From contig JAJUGB010000002.1 in NCBI GenBank assembly GCA_029268595.1, forward strand, positions 1 through 57,621: a stretch of 57,621 bases of DNA, written 5' to 3'. Position 1 is the first letter of the stretch, and each line of letters begins with the position of its first letter. Made by a program: the position numbers and the translations under genes. Below the pieces are notes generated by a model, which worked only from the letters and a program-made list of their open reading frames with translations, had not been told where the DNA came from and did no database searches. Source of the DNA: Alcaligenaceae bacterium. Its GTDB lineage: Bacteria; Pseudomonadota; Gammaproteobacteria; Burkholderiales; Burkholderiaceae_B. This document shows, piece after piece, positions 36,585 to 46,323 of the stretch.

Positions 36585-37997
36585 TCACCAGACTCCCAAA
36601 TCGCCTTCATCCGGGCGATCAGGCGCCTTATGAATATGAATTGGCGCGACGACTTCGCTCGCGTCTGTCGATGCTTTCGGCTCATCGGGCGGAGCCTCCA
36701 GATGCACGCCTTGCAGGGCCAGAGGCACCGGCCCACCATATGCCCAGTCCAGCAGCTCCACCGTGTGGACAATGGGCGCACTGGTATAGAGCCTGATCTG
36801 AGTAATGCAACCGATATTGCCCGCGGCGACGATTTGCGGTTGCACCCGTTCTATGTTTTCGGCCTTGCGCTTGCCAAGTTGACGAGCCAGCTCGGGCTGC
36901 AGCATGTTGTAAGTGCCGGCCGATCCGCAGCAGAAGTGTTGCTCGCCGATGTCGACGACTTGAAATCCCGCCGCGCGAAGCAATGCACGCGGCTGCCGCG
37001 TTATCTTCTGTGCATTGCGAAGGGAGCACGCGTCGTGATAGGCGACTCTATAACCTGGCACGGCAGAAGTCTCGTTAATGGACAACTGCTCAAGCCACTC
37101 GGAGACATCAAGAGCGAGATTGGCTATTTTTCGCGCCGGCTCTGCCAGTTCCGGATCGTCGCCGAACATATGACCATAATCCTTTACCGTGGTGCCGCAG
37201 CCCGATGCGTTGGTCAAGATGGCATCTAATCCCTGCCCTTCGATCTCGGCCATCCAGCTGTTGATGTTTGCTGCAGCAAACTGTTTTGCCGCTTCCTGTT
37301 TACCCATATGCAGGTTCAAGGAGCCGCAACATCCGGCACTCTTGGGCGTCACCACTTCACAGCCGAAGCGCGTCAGCAGACGGATCGTGGCATCGTTAAT
37401 GTTGGGAGAGAGGACGGGCTGGACACAGCCGGCTAACAGGGCGACTCGCCACCGCTTCTCACCGAGTGCCGGAAATACATGAGTAGATTGCATCCCTCCT
37501 TCACTGGATGCGGATTCAGGCGGTATCAGGTTTGCCAGGTGCCTCAATGAGCTAGGCAACAGTTGCTCGAAGCGCGCGGCCATCCGCCCTGCGCTCAGTA
37601 ACGGCTTAAAAAGACGCGGCCGAGGCAGGACATACCCCAGGGCGCCACGCAATGCACGATCGGCCCACGGCCGCTTATAGTTGTCCTCTATGTAGGCGCG
37701 CCCTATATCGACCAGGTGCATGTAATCCACCTTGACTGCACAGGTGGTCATGCAAGACATGCACGACAGACACCGGTCAATATGCTCCACGGTCTTGCGA
37801 GAGGGGCTTCCACCCCGCTCCAGCATCTCCTTGATCAGATCGATACGGCCTCGCGGCCCATCGTTCTCATCATGCAGCAAAGTATAGGTGGGACAACCCG
37901 ACGTGCAGAATCCAAAATGCTGGCAAGTACCGAGAATCTTGTCTGCCTCAGCAATTTCGGGCCGAGATAGTTGAAGTTCGGTGAAACTGGTTTTCAT
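36585..37997 (-). CDS. GlcF-like iron-sulfur (CCG-domain) subunit
   Basis: The 470 residues comprise two 4Fe-4S motifs and two CCG domains, as in GlcF/LutA/heterodisulfide-reductase-type subunits. The first cluster motif reads C25-QHF-GF-C31-TSG-C35-P: the second Cys of CxxCxxCxxxCP is Phe28. The second is C76-LS-C79-MS-C82-MTT-C86 with Ala in place of Pro. CCG motifs are AGCCGSLNLHMG and FCCGSAGTYNML. The first cluster may be 3Fe-4S or absent. It probably accepts electrons from the adjacent flavoprotein and passes them to quinone. First gene of the pair. Confidence 0.82.
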   Translation of the reverse strand: MKTSFTELQLSRPEIAEADKILGTCQHFGFCTSGCPTYTLLHDENDGPRGRIDLIKEMLERGGSPSRKTVEHIDRCLSCMSCMTTCAVKVDYMHLVDIGRAYIEDNYKRPWADRALRGALGYVLPRPRLFKPLLSAGRMAARFEQLLPSSLRHLANLIPPESASSEGGMQSTHVFPALGEKRWRVALLAGCVQPVLSPNINDATIRLLTRFGCEVVTPKSAGCCGSLNLHMGKQEAAKQFAAANINSWMAEIEGQGLDAILTNASGCGTTVKDYGHMFGDDPELAEPARKIANLALDVSEWLEQLSINETSAVPGYRVAYHDACSLRNAQKITRQPRALLRAAGFQVVDIGEQHFCCGSAGTYNMLQPELARQLGKRKAENIERVQPQIVAAGNIGCITQIRLYTSAPIVHTVELLDWAYGGPVPLALQGVHLEAPPDEPKASTDASEVVAPIHIHKAPDRPDEGDLGVW

Positions 37998-38093
37998 CGT
38001 GAAGACGCCGTTAGATAACTACGCCTTCATCTTCAACCAGTGCATTAAAAAGGTCTTGGGGATTGATGCAAATCTATTGGGCGTTTGCGCACA

Positions 38094-39920
38094 CTAATTA
38101 CGTACGCAGCGCAAAAGTTCTTCACCGTAAGCTTCGCGCTTGCGCACACCGACCCCACTGATTTGAGCAAGGTCTTCCAGGGACTGAGGGCAGGCCAGCG
38201 CAATCTCGCGCAGCGTGGCGTCGTGAAAAATGACATATGCGGGCACACCGTGACTGCGAGCCACCTCCGCTCGCCAGGCACGCAATGCTTCGAATCGAGC
38301 ACGCGCCTCTTCGGGCAAAGACTCGAGTTCGGGTTTGCGGCGGGCGCCCGTGCTGCGGCTGCCCCGCGACTTTTTTTCTGGCTCTCGTCGCAGCATCAAG
38401 GTCGTTTCACCTTTCAGGACGGCGCGACTGCCCTCGGTGAGAGCCAACGTGCCATAGCCTTCGGTATCGACGCATAACAGGCCCTGCGCCAGCAGTTGGC
38501 GCAGGACGCCACGCCAGGCTTGTTCAGATAGGTCAGCGCCGACTCCAAAAACGGAAAGGTTCTCGTGACCGTGCTGCTGGACGCGCTCGGTGAGTTTTCC
38601 GCGCAGAATATCGATAAGATGACCAGCGCCAAAACGCTGACCCCGTTCACGCCATAGCCGATAGACAGCCGAAAGTATTTTCTGGGCCGCTACCGTGCCG
38701 TCCCAGGCTTCGGGCGGCTCTAGACAGGTGTCGCAGTTGCCGCAGGGGCCGATCTGTTGATCAAAATAGGCCAGCAAGCGTTGGCGCCGGCAATTAACCG
38801 TCTCACACAGGCCAAGCATTGCGTCAAGGTGCCCCTGCAGTCGGCGCTTGAACAGGTCTTCGCCGGGGGACTCGTCTATCATCCGCCGTTGTTGCACCAC
38901 ATCTTGCAAGCCATACGCCAGCCAGGCGTCCGCAGGCAAGCCGTCGCGTCCCGCGCGTCCCGTTTCCTGGTAATACCCTTCGACCGACTTGGGCAAGTCG
39001 ATATGGGCGACAAATCGCACGTCGGGCTTGTCGATGCCCATGCCGAACGCTATGGTTGCCACCATGACCAAGCCGTCTTCGCGCAGGAAGCGGGCTTGGT
39101 TTTCTGACCGCACGGCGGCGCTAAGCCCGGCATGATAAGGCAGCGCAGGAATGCCGTGGTTGCATAAAAAGTCGGCCGTCTCTTCGACTCGCGCGCGGGA
39201 CAAGCAATAAACGATTCCGCATTCTCCTGCGTGCTCGTCCTCGATGAATCGCAGCAACTGGCGTCGCACCTCATTTTTTTCGACGATGCGATAGCGGATA
39301 TTGGGCCGATCGAAGCTGGACACAAACTCGCGTGCGTCGGTAAGGGCCAGACGCTGCACGATTTCGTGCCGGGTTGCCGTAGTAGCCGTGGCCGTCAGAG
39401 CGATGCGGGGCACTGCCGGCCAGCGCTCGGACAGCATCGAGAGCTGCAAGTATTCGGGCCGGAAATCATGTCCCCATTGCGATACGCAATGCGCCTCGTC
39501 AATAGCAAACAAGCCCACCTTGCCCCTCGACAATAAGTCGAGGCACCGGTCTGTCAGCAGGCGTTCGGGGGCAACGTAGAGGAGATCGAGCTCTCCGGCC
39601 AAGAACGCACGCTCAACCTCGCGAGCAGTCTGCCAATCTTGGCTGGAATTAAGATATGCCGCTCGCACACCGAGTTCGAGAAGCGCGTCCACCTGGTCTT
39701 GCATCAGCGCAATCAACGGTGAAACGACGACTCCGGTGCCTTCGCGCATGAGGGCGGGAATTTGGTAGCAAAGCGACTTGCCGCCTCCCGTTGGCATGAG
39801 CACGAGGGCGTCGCCCCCTTCGGCCACGTGTTCGATGATGGCCTGCTGCTGACCCCGGAAAGAGTCATAGCCAAAAATTTGCTGGAGTAAGCCGAGCGAG
39901 TCGGTGGCGGAAGATAGCAT
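38094..39920 (-). CDS. recQ: ATP-dependent DNA helicase RecQ
   Basis: 3'-5' helicase of recombination and replication repair. The 608 residues contain PTGGGKS (43-49), [17 protein letters not shown] and [12 protein letters not shown]. The RQC zinc site follows ([13 protein letters not shown]...CGNCDTC) with its winged helix, then a single C-terminal HRDC domain ([20 protein letters not shown]). I use ATG 39920, since the 42 codons before it lack helicase similarity. No good ribosome-binding site precedes it, so the start is moderately certain. Confidence 0.94.
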   Translation of the reverse strand: MLSSATDSLGLLQQIFGYDSFRGQQQAIIEHVAEGGDALVLMPTGGGKSLCYQIPALMREGTGVVVSPLIALMQDQVDALLELGVRAAYLNSSQDWQTAREVERAFLAGELDLLYVAPERLLTDRCLDLLSRGKVGLFAIDEAHCVSQWGHDFRPEYLQLSMLSERWPAVPRIALTATATTATRHEIVQRLALTDAREFVSSFDRPNIRYRIVEKNEVRRQLLRFIEDEHAGECGIVYCLSRARVEETADFLCNHGIPALPYHAGLSAAVRSENQARFLREDGLVMVATIAFGMGIDKPDVRFVAHIDLPKSVEGYYQETGRAGRDGLPADAWLAYGLQDVVQQRRMIDESPGEDLFKRRLQGHLDAMLGLCETVNCRRQRLLAYFDQQIGPCGNCDTCLEPPEAWDGTVAAQKILSAVYRLWRERGQRFGAGHLIDILRGKLTERVQQHGHENLSVFGVGADLSEQAWRGVLRQLLAQGLLCVDTEGYGTLALTEGSRAVLKGETTLMLRREPEKKSRGSRSTGARRKPELESLPEEARARFEALRAWRAEVARSHGVPAYVIFHDATLREIALACPQSLEDLAQISGVGVRKREAYGEELLRCVRN

Positions 39921-40135
39921 GGGGCAAGACAAGTGCTGATCGGCTTGAAGGCCGAGCGGAATTGAGCACCGATTGTAGCCCGTGGAACTTACAGCGCCCC
40001 TTCCCTGTGACAATGCTGGCCTCGTGGGCCGCCCCTGCCTCCGCAACCTTTATTGTTGCGTACGCAGCTAAGCGGGCGGATGGGTAGTGAGGGTGAATTG
40101 CATGCGAACAAACCGTGGCAGCCCCCGAGCCTGCC

Positions 40136-41293
40136 TCAAGGAAGGGGCACAGAGAACTGCACTCCTACTCCGTAATCGCCCGACACCCGGTCGTGGTCGG
40201 CGTTGAGCGAGACCCTAAGATTTGGGCTATACCAGAACTGCTGACTGAAGCCGAACTGCTGTTTCAATGGACCCGTAGCAGAGCCCACCCGCTCGTAGGA
40301 GCCGACAAGGTCTCCCCAGCTTCCCAAAGGCACAACGGCCTGCCAGCGACTGCTGCGCTGGAATGGGGCAGAGCCAAAATCGGCATAGTTGCTTAAGTCC
40401 GAAAACCCCTCCGAGCGCTGCTCGCCCAACCAGGACAGCTCCAGACTGTCGAGCAAACTCACGTCGTATCCCACTCGATAACGCCAGCCATCGTGAAGGT
40501 CGCGGGTGGCCTTGGCCAACCCCAAACGCCACGCTCCCCAGTTTGGCGTCGTGTATTGAACACCCATACCGGCTGCAACCATGCTGGGCGCCCACTGCCC
40601 TTCGGACTCGAGAGTAAGTTCGGGAGTCAGGCCATATCGCACAACAATGTCGCCTGCGCCGGAGCCATAAACCAGATCGCCTTGTGTGATCCCGCTGGTG
40701 CTGTGGTCCAGTGCGCCCACCATGACACCATATTGCCACTGGTCTTCCGGCACCACCCCGTCCGTTAAACCTTGGGAGACGGCGATTCCGCCCAATCGGA
40801 CTGAGCTGCCCCAAACCGGCGCCTTCGACGAATAATTTCCCAGGGTCAACTCCAACTGGTCGTCCCGTGAGTATCGCCAGTTTTCTGCGCCGAGCTCCCA
40901 TGCGTCGTGCCCCGTTATCGTTGACACCGACAAGGGAGCGCGGTACCCCCGGGCTCCCCGAAGGCCAGGCCCATGCAAGCGCTTGGTCGGAAGTCGCCTT
41001 CGGTATGACCAGTCGAATTGGGGCGAGAGATCCTGCTCAGACAATAAGGGGGGTGACTCCGCCTCGACGCTCGCCGTCCAATACATGTCTGGCTCAATCG
41101 CCGGTGGCAGAGGACGCGGCGGGCTCACCGCCACTTGCGGCGCGGCATATACCTGCACCGGAGAGATATCGCGTATGGTCGGTGTCCGCCTTGGTTCTTC
41201 TGGAAAAGACGCCAATTCTTTAGCCGCGACCTGTGCCCCAGCAGCTACACAAACACAACTAATCAGCAAGAGGGCAAGACGGCGAAGATCCAT
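40136..41293 (-). CDS. Orphan usher-like outer-membrane barrel protein
   Basis: A 385-residue protein with a Sec signal peptide (about 1-24) and a Pro-rich linker (about 35-75). An array of amphipathic beta strands then runs to VQFSVPLP at the end. Several segments (VVRYGLTPELTLESEGQW, GAWRLGLAKATRD, SDLSNYADFGSAP) resemble the translocation barrel of fimbrial ushers. The usual NTD, plug and CTDs are missing, as are chaperone and pilin genes nearby. It starts 8 bases after the ClC gene, so it is probably cotranscribed. Function unknown; resemblance judged by eye. Confidence 0.55.
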   Translation of the reverse strand: MDLRRLALLLISCVCVAAGAQVAAKELASFPEEPRRTPTIRDISPVQVYAAPQVAVSPPRPLPPAIEPDMYWTASVEAESPPLLSEQDLSPQFDWSYRRRLPTKRLHGPGLRGARGYRAPLSVSTITGHDAWELGAENWRYSRDDQLELTLGNYSSKAPVWGSSVRLGGIAVSQGLTDGVVPEDQWQYGVMVGALDHSTSGITQGDLVYGSGAGDIVVRYGLTPELTLESEGQWAPSMVAAGMGVQYTTPNWGAWRLGLAKATRDLHDGWRYRVGYDVSLLDSLELSWLGEQRSEGFSDLSNYADFGSAPFQRSSRWQAVVPLGSWGDLVGSYERVGSATGPLKQQFGFSQQFWYSPNLRVSLNADHDRVSGDYGVGVQFSVPLP

Positions 41294-41301
41294 AACACGT
41301 T

Positions 41302-43083
41302 TCAGCGGCCGGTTTTCCTTATTTCGATCAAAGCTTCACTGCTCGCATCCAGCGAGCATTTGATGGCGGAGTACTTTTCGAGCAAAGACGATTTATATAC
41401 GACCCCCAACAGCTTGGGATGTTCCTCATCGCTTACAACAGGGATGCGTTCGCCTCGGAATTGCACAAAATAAGCTTGTGCGTCGTCCAAACTGAGGTCC
41501 GGATGTAGCGGCTCGACAAAGTCCCGACGCGCAATATCGCCTGCGACACGTTCCTGCAGCTCGCTTTGAGCAAGCAACATGCTGGTGAGATCCTGTTGGG
41601 CAATCTGACCGAGGTAGACCCCGTCGTCATCCACCACATAAAGATATCGAACCGGAAACTCCACGAACAGCTGTAGCGCATCTTTGACCGGCGTGTGGGC
41701 ATTCACAACCGTTTCGGCCGGCCGGATAAGATCGGCCACCCGCAAATGACGTAATCCCTGGCGGGTGGCCAAGTCGCGTTCCCGAGCCAGAGTGACGTCG
41801 TACATGGCGATCTCGGCGATAGCCCTGGCCACAAAATATGCTACGACGCAGGCCATCATCAACGGCGCCACCACCTGATAACTGTGGGTCATTTCGAAGA
41901 TCATCAGCAAGGCCATCAGCGGAGCCCCTGTGGCGGCGCTAAGAAACGCCCCCATTCCGACCAGCGTAAATAGGTAGGGAGAGACCGCCAATCCGGGCCA
42001 CAACCAGAGCGTGAGTTGGCCAAACAAAGAGCCAAAGGCAGCGCCCACCACCAACGTTGGCGTGAATACACCCCCTACTGCCCCGGAACCAACAGTGAGT
42101 GTTGTGGCCATAACCTTTCCGGCCAGAATTAGCGCGACAGCCTGCCAAGCCCAGTTCTCGTGCAATAAGGACGAAACAATACTGAAACCATTGCCCGCCA
42201 CCTCGGGGGAGACCAGCAGCATGGCTCCCAATAGTAGACCGCCCAAAGCCAACCTTGGCGGGAGCGACAATCCGGTACGAGCAAAAGCGGCGCGACCAAT
42301 ATTCAGTACTCGCAAAAACTGGGGAGCAGCAATGCCGGCCGCCACACCGAGCAGCAGCAGCGGCGCCATGCCCGCCACCGAGGCAGCCGGCAGATCGGGT
42401 AGTGCATAAATTACGTGGTAATCGCCCAAGGCGCGTAAGGTCAGATGAGCGGAGGCCGCGGCAATAAGCAAAGGACCGACGCTCTGTATGGCCATGGTGC
42501 CCAAGACGATTTCCGCAACAAACAGCGCCCCCGCAATGGGCGCACCATACGCGGAGGCCACGCCGCCCGCTGCGCCACACGCCACGAGCAGCCGCAGGCG
42601 AGCTGGGGTGAAGAAGGCGAAACTCGCCAGAACGGAGGCCGATAACGCTCCGAGATGAACCATCGCCCCTTCTCGCCCGATGGAGCCTCCCGAGGCGACG
42701 CTGAAGAGCGAGGATAAGGATCGCAGCAGACCTTGTTTGACGGACAGTCTGCCGTCTCCGATGGCCACCGCCTCCATATAGTCCGAGGCGTTTCCGGACG
42801 GACTTTTCCCCGCCCACCATAGAAGAAGTCCGGCAATGAGTCCCCCCACCATGGGCACCAGCAAACGCCCATACCAAGGTAGGCTGCGCATGGTTTCCAC
42901 GATAGAGCCGCTACGTCCCGAAAACGCCGATTGCAGCAGATATATACCCTGGTGAAACAGCAAGGTGGCGAACGCCGCCAGGATGCCCACCACGACAGCC
43001 CATATGAGCATGGCGGGACGATCGGACAGCCAGCGATAGTCTGCCAGCCGGCTTCGAAGGGTCGAAAAGCGGCGCGGCATCAT
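41302..43083 (-). CDS. ClC-type chloride channel/antiporter with CBS domains
   Basis: A 593-residue ClC protein with about ten to twelve membrane helices (about 20-430) and a C-terminal CBS pair (about 450-580; VADLIRPAETVVNAHTPVKD, VVDDDGVYLGQIAQQDL). The gating-glutamate motif is GGSIGREGAMVHLG, and GSGAVGGVFTPTLVVGAAFG marks the second filter loop. The gating Glu is kept, but GREGP has Ala instead of Pro. Closest in type to ClcB. Ion and transport mode are not determined. Divergent from the two-component genes. Confidence 0.9.
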   Translation of the reverse strand: MMPRRFSTLRSRLADYRWLSDRPAMLIWAVVVGILAAFATLLFHQGIYLLQSAFSGRSGSIVETMRSLPWYGRLLVPMVGGLIAGLLLWWAGKSPSGNASDYMEAVAIGDGRLSVKQGLLRSLSSLFSVASGGSIGREGAMVHLGALSASVLASFAFFTPARLRLLVACGAAGGVASAYGAPIAGALFVAEIVLGTMAIQSVGPLLIAAASAHLTLRALGDYHVIYALPDLPAASVAGMAPLLLLGVAAGIAAPQFLRVLNIGRAAFARTGLSLPPRLALGGLLLGAMLLVSPEVAGNGFSIVSSLLHENWAWQAVALILAGKVMATTLTVGSGAVGGVFTPTLVVGAAFGSLFGQLTLWLWPGLAVSPYLFTLVGMGAFLSAATGAPLMALLMIFEMTHSYQVVAPLMMACVVAYFVARAIAEIAMYDVTLARERDLATRQGLRHLRVADLIRPAETVVNAHTPVKDALQLFVEFPVRYLYVVDDDGVYLGQIAQQDLTSMLLAQSELQERVAGDIARRDFVEPLHPDLSLDDAQAYFVQFRGERIPVVSDEEHPKLLGVVYKSSLLEKYSAIKCSLDASSEALIEIRKTGR

Positions 43084-43169
43084 TCGACTGCCCTCCCATG
43101 CGAGGCGATGTATTTCAATCTATTTCTTCCCCTTGCCACTGCGAGCTGTCGAAGGCACACTCTACGCCC

Positions 43170-43871
43170 ATGGAAGCACCCTTATTGAAAATTTTGGTCG
43201 TGGATGACGACCCGGCATTACGCCAGCTCTTGGCCGATTACCTGAATCGCCATGGGTATGACACCCTGCTGGCGCCCGATGCACGCGACCTGGAGTCGCG
43301 GATCCAGCGCTATGCACCCGACCTCATTGTGCTGGATCGGATGCTTCCAGAGGGAGACGGCGCAGAAGCCTGTCGCCGTCTGCGCCAGCAAGGCGAAGAT
43401 ATCCCCGTTATTTTACTGACAGGCCGAGACGAGACGGTGGACCGCATCATCGGACTGGAAGCGGGGGCGGATGATTACTTGGGCAAGCCCTTCGATCCGC
43501 GAGAACTTTTGGCTCGCATCGAGGCGGTACTTCGACGCAAGAAAGGCCCCTCCGCATTCAACAAGGGCAAACCGGTACAGTTCGGACCCTTTGTCTTCGA
43601 TCCGGCTACGCGAGTCCTGTCTCGCGACGACGTTCCCATTAAATTGACCGGCGGTGAAGTCAATCTCCTGGAAGCGCTGGTAGGTAATCCAGGCAAAGCA
43701 CTGTCTCGTGAGCGTTTGTTGGCGCTGGCACGCGACGACGAAGATGGTGAGCGCAGCGACCGGGCCATCGACATCGCCATTTTGCGGCTGCGTCGCGCCA
43801 TCGAGGACGACCCGAAACAACCACGCTGGATCCAGACTGTCTGGGGCGTGGGCTACCGCTTTTCCCCGTGA
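43170..43871 (+). CDS. OmpR-family response regulator
   Basis: A 233-residue regulator with a receiver domain. The acidic pocket is DDDPA, the phospho-acceptor is Asp56 in VLDRMLPEGDG, the Lys is in LGKPFDP. A winged-helix DNA-binding domain follows (about 135-230; GGEVNLLEALVGNPGKALSR, RRAIEDDP...TVWGVGYRF). I chose the ATG at 43170; earlier codons encode no receiver sequence. Its last four bases overlap the kinase gene. Confidence 0.92.
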   Translation: MEAPLLKILVVDDDPALRQLLADYLNRHGYDTLLAPDARDLESRIQRYAPDLIVLDRMLPEGDGAEACRRLRQQGEDIPVILLTGRDETVDRIIGLEAGADDYLGKPFDPRELLARIEAVLRRKKGPSAFNKGKPVQFGPFVFDPATRVLSRDDVPIKLTGGEVNLLEALVGNPGKALSRERLLALARDDEDGERSDRAIDIAILRLRRAIEDDPKQPRWIQTVWGVGYRFSP

Positions 43872-45274
43872 TGCGATTTCGCATCCCTTTGCCCCGCTCG
43901 CTCTGGTCGCGAGTCATACTTCTGACATTGGGCACGGTGTTGTTGGCGCAGGCTGCCACCCTTGCCACAGTGTCCTACTACCGCGAGCGCTTCACCGAAA
44001 CCGTCACCGTTCAAATAACGGCCACCACCATACGCACTTTACGGGCAGCTCTTGCCGAAATACCTGCCGAAGAGCGGGACGATTTTGTGCGCAGTGCCTC
44101 GCAGAACGAGTGGCACTTATGGTCGCGTCGGCTGCCCTCCAGCGCAGAATTGCAAGCCCGCCGCTCAAGCAGTCGGGCTGACGCCCCGCCTCCTCGCAAT
44201 GATCTGCGGCGCGAGTTGCGCAGCTTTGTGCGGGCGCTGAACCTTACCTTGGACGACGGGACGCGGGTCGGTTTATCTCGCGGAGCGAGTCCAAGGCTGT
44301 ATATCTCGCTATTGCCAGACAGTGGCCTGGACCCACGCGAAGATCGTGAATGGCTGGTGGTTCCGCTGGACAAGCTGTCTCCACCGGTTGCCACGCCCGC
44401 GATTATTGCGTGGTTGGCGGGCATGGGTGCACTTTTATTACTTGCCGGCGCGTTCTCCTGGCATATCACGCGGCCCCTGACCCGCCTGGCCCGGGCAGCC
44501 GACCAGCTTGCATCCGGGCAGCCGCAACGAGTGATCCCTTCGGGGCCGCGTGAAACGCGCATCCTGGGTGAACGATTCAACGCCATGCTGGATGCGCTTT
44601 CCGAATCGGAAGCGGTGCGTCGGACACTCCTGGCTGGGCTGCCACATGATTTAAAAGGCCCGTTATCCCGGATGTGGCTTCGGATAGAGATGATGGACTC
44701 CGACGCCGGTTTAAAGGAAGGCCTGCGTAACGACGTCCAGGATATGCAGCGCATGGTCAACCAGTTCATCGGCTTCGTCCGCGGCTCCGATCCAGCCACT
44801 TATCAATTGGCGCCACTGGACTTAGGCGTATGGCTGGAAGAGCAGGTGGCCGCATGGGAAAGCACCGGAAGCGCAGTAAGCCTGCGAACCGGCGCTCCCT
44901 CAGGAATGGTGCTGCACGCCGACCGACTCGCCCTGGCGCGCTTGCTGGACAATCTGATCACTAACGCACTCAATCACGGAGCTCCGCCCGTGAAGATCGG
45001 GCTCTATCGCGACAACGACGTAGCCGTCATTACTGTGTCTGATCAGGGCCCCGGTATCTCAGAGGACCGACGCCACGAAGCCATGCGACCATTTTCGCGC
45101 CTGGACGAAGCTCGTACACGTACCGGCTCTGTAGGACTGGGCCTGGCTTTGTGCGAGGCCATTGCTCGTGCCCATCGGGGCAGCATTGCTCTCGGTTCTG
45201 CCAGGTGCGGCGGCGGACTGGAAGTGACTGTCCGCCTGCCCCTTGCGAGCAAAGAAGTAGGCGTTCAGGCTTGA
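43868..45274 (+). CDS. EnvZ-like sensor histidine kinase
   Basis: A 468-residue membrane kinase: TM1 (about 13-35), a periplasmic sensor region (about 36-175), and TM2 (about 176-198). HAMP follows (about 198-250; SWHITRPLTRLARAADQLASG), then the phosphoacceptor His260 in LPHDLKGPLSR and an ATPase domain (N box DNLITNALNHG, DQGPGI, GSVGLGLAL). It overlaps its regulator by ATGA. Its stop overlaps that of cydB-like by 10 bases. The signal is unknown; the neighbouring bd-like genes are possible targets. Confidence 0.92.
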   Translation: MMRFRIPLPRSLWSRVILLTLGTVLLAQAATLATVSYYRERFTETVTVQITATTIRTLRAALAEIPAEERDDFVRSASQNEWHLWSRRLPSSAELQARRSSSRADAPPPRNDLRRELRSFVRALNLTLDDGTRVGLSRGASPRLYISLLPDSGLDPREDREWLVVPLDKLSPPVATPAIIAWLAGMGALLLLAGAFSWHITRPLTRLARAADQLASGQPQRVIPSGPRETRILGERFNAMLDALSESEAVRRTLLAGLPHDLKGPLSRMWLRIEMMDSDAGLKEGLRNDVQDMQRMVNQFIGFVRGSDPATYQLAPLDLGVWLEEQVAAWESTGSAVSLRTGAPSGMVLHADRLALARLLDNLITNALNHGAPPVKIGLYRDNDVAVITVSDQGPGISEDRRHEAMRPFSRLDEARTRTGSVGLGLALCEAIARAHRGSIALGSARCGGGLEVTVRLPLASKEVGVQA

Positions 45275-46323
45275 TTGGGTGCGTATGGTCGAGGTTGCGG
45301 CGGACGAGTGGGACCCAGCATGCTCCAATACACCCATAAATTGAAAATAAAGGCCACGGGTAGCGCCACAATTGCGCCGGCCAGAATCAATCGCATGGAG
45401 TCCACCGAAGCGGCCGCATCCCATATCGTGATGTTGTCCAGCACCAGGTAGGGAAAAAAGCTGTAGGCGATCCCGGCCAGTATCAATACAAATACCAGCC
45501 AGGTCATCAAGAATGGCAAGGCGGTAGTGCGCAAACTGGCATTGACCATGCGCCTTAGGGTTATCTCTATGCTCATGAAGCACACGAAGAGAACCACCCA
45601 AATTGCAGCTACTGCCCCCAGCGGCGGCCCGTCGCTCCAGCGCAAAAAAACGCCCGTATTGCTAAGTGCCAGCACTATGGAAACCGCAACGGCGCCAGCC
45701 GCCACCCACCGCACCGCTTGGCGTCCCCATACAATCGCGCGAATGCGCAGGTGGCCCGCTTCTCGCATAATGAGCCATGTTGCGCCCAATAGAGCATAAG
45801 CGGCCAGCACACATATTCCAATGAACGCGGAAAACGCAAGATTACCCATCTGCGGCCCGGAGCCGACAATAAGCTGCGCCAGCAACAAACCGTGCGCCAA
45901 AGCGGTCATGACCGAGCCAATGGCAAAGCCCCGTATCCACGGCGACTGGAACTCTACCGGGGCACGCAAACGAAGTTCGAATGAGACAAAACGGATAAAC
46001 ACCCCCAACGCCATCAGCGTCAACGGCAAATACAAGGGCTCCATGATGTCTCCCCAGGCTTTGGGAAAGACCGACACAAACAGCCCCAGGCCCAGAAATA
46101 GCCAATAGGCATTGGCATCGCGCCATGGGCCCAATAAAACCATCATTCGCGTTCTGGATCCGGTCGGGGCAAGAAGTAATAGACAACCCACCCCGATGTC
46201 GAAACCATCCAGAAGGGCGCCCGCCGTGATGACTGCAAAAAGCACGGCCATGAAGACCAGGGGCATCCAGAAAAGCGGGTCGTGCGCGCTGAAGCCCAGG
46301 AGATTGACAAGGGAGTCGATCAT
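45265..46323 (-). CDS. Cytochrome bd-type subunit II-like protein (CydB family)
   Basis: A 352-residue, eight-helix membrane protein matching CydB. LLDGFDIGVGCLLLLAP and GPWRDANAYWL correspond to DGFDMGVG and GPxWDGNEVWL of the family. The Asp of the second motif is kept, but the following Gly, Glu and Val are changed. It overlaps the cydA-like gene by 4 bases. Because its partner lacks heme ligands, the assignment of function as an oxidase is doubtful. Confidence 0.75.
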   Translation of the reverse strand: MIDSLVNLLGFSAHDPLFWMPLVFMAVLFAVITAGALLDGFDIGVGCLLLLAPTGSRTRMMVLLGPWRDANAYWLFLGLGLFVSVFPKAWGDIMEPLYLPLTLMALGVFIRFVSFELRLRAPVEFQSPWIRGFAIGSVMTALAHGLLLAQLIVGSGPQMGNLAFSAFIGICVLAAYALLGATWLIMREAGHLRIRAIVWGRQAVRWVAAGAVAVSIVLALSNTGVFLRWSDGPPLGAVAAIWVVLFVCFMSIEITLRRMVNASLRTTALPFLMTWLVFVLILAGIAYSFFPYLVLDNITIWDAAASVDSMRLILAGAIVALPVAFIFNLWVYWSMLGPTRPPQPRPYAPNQA

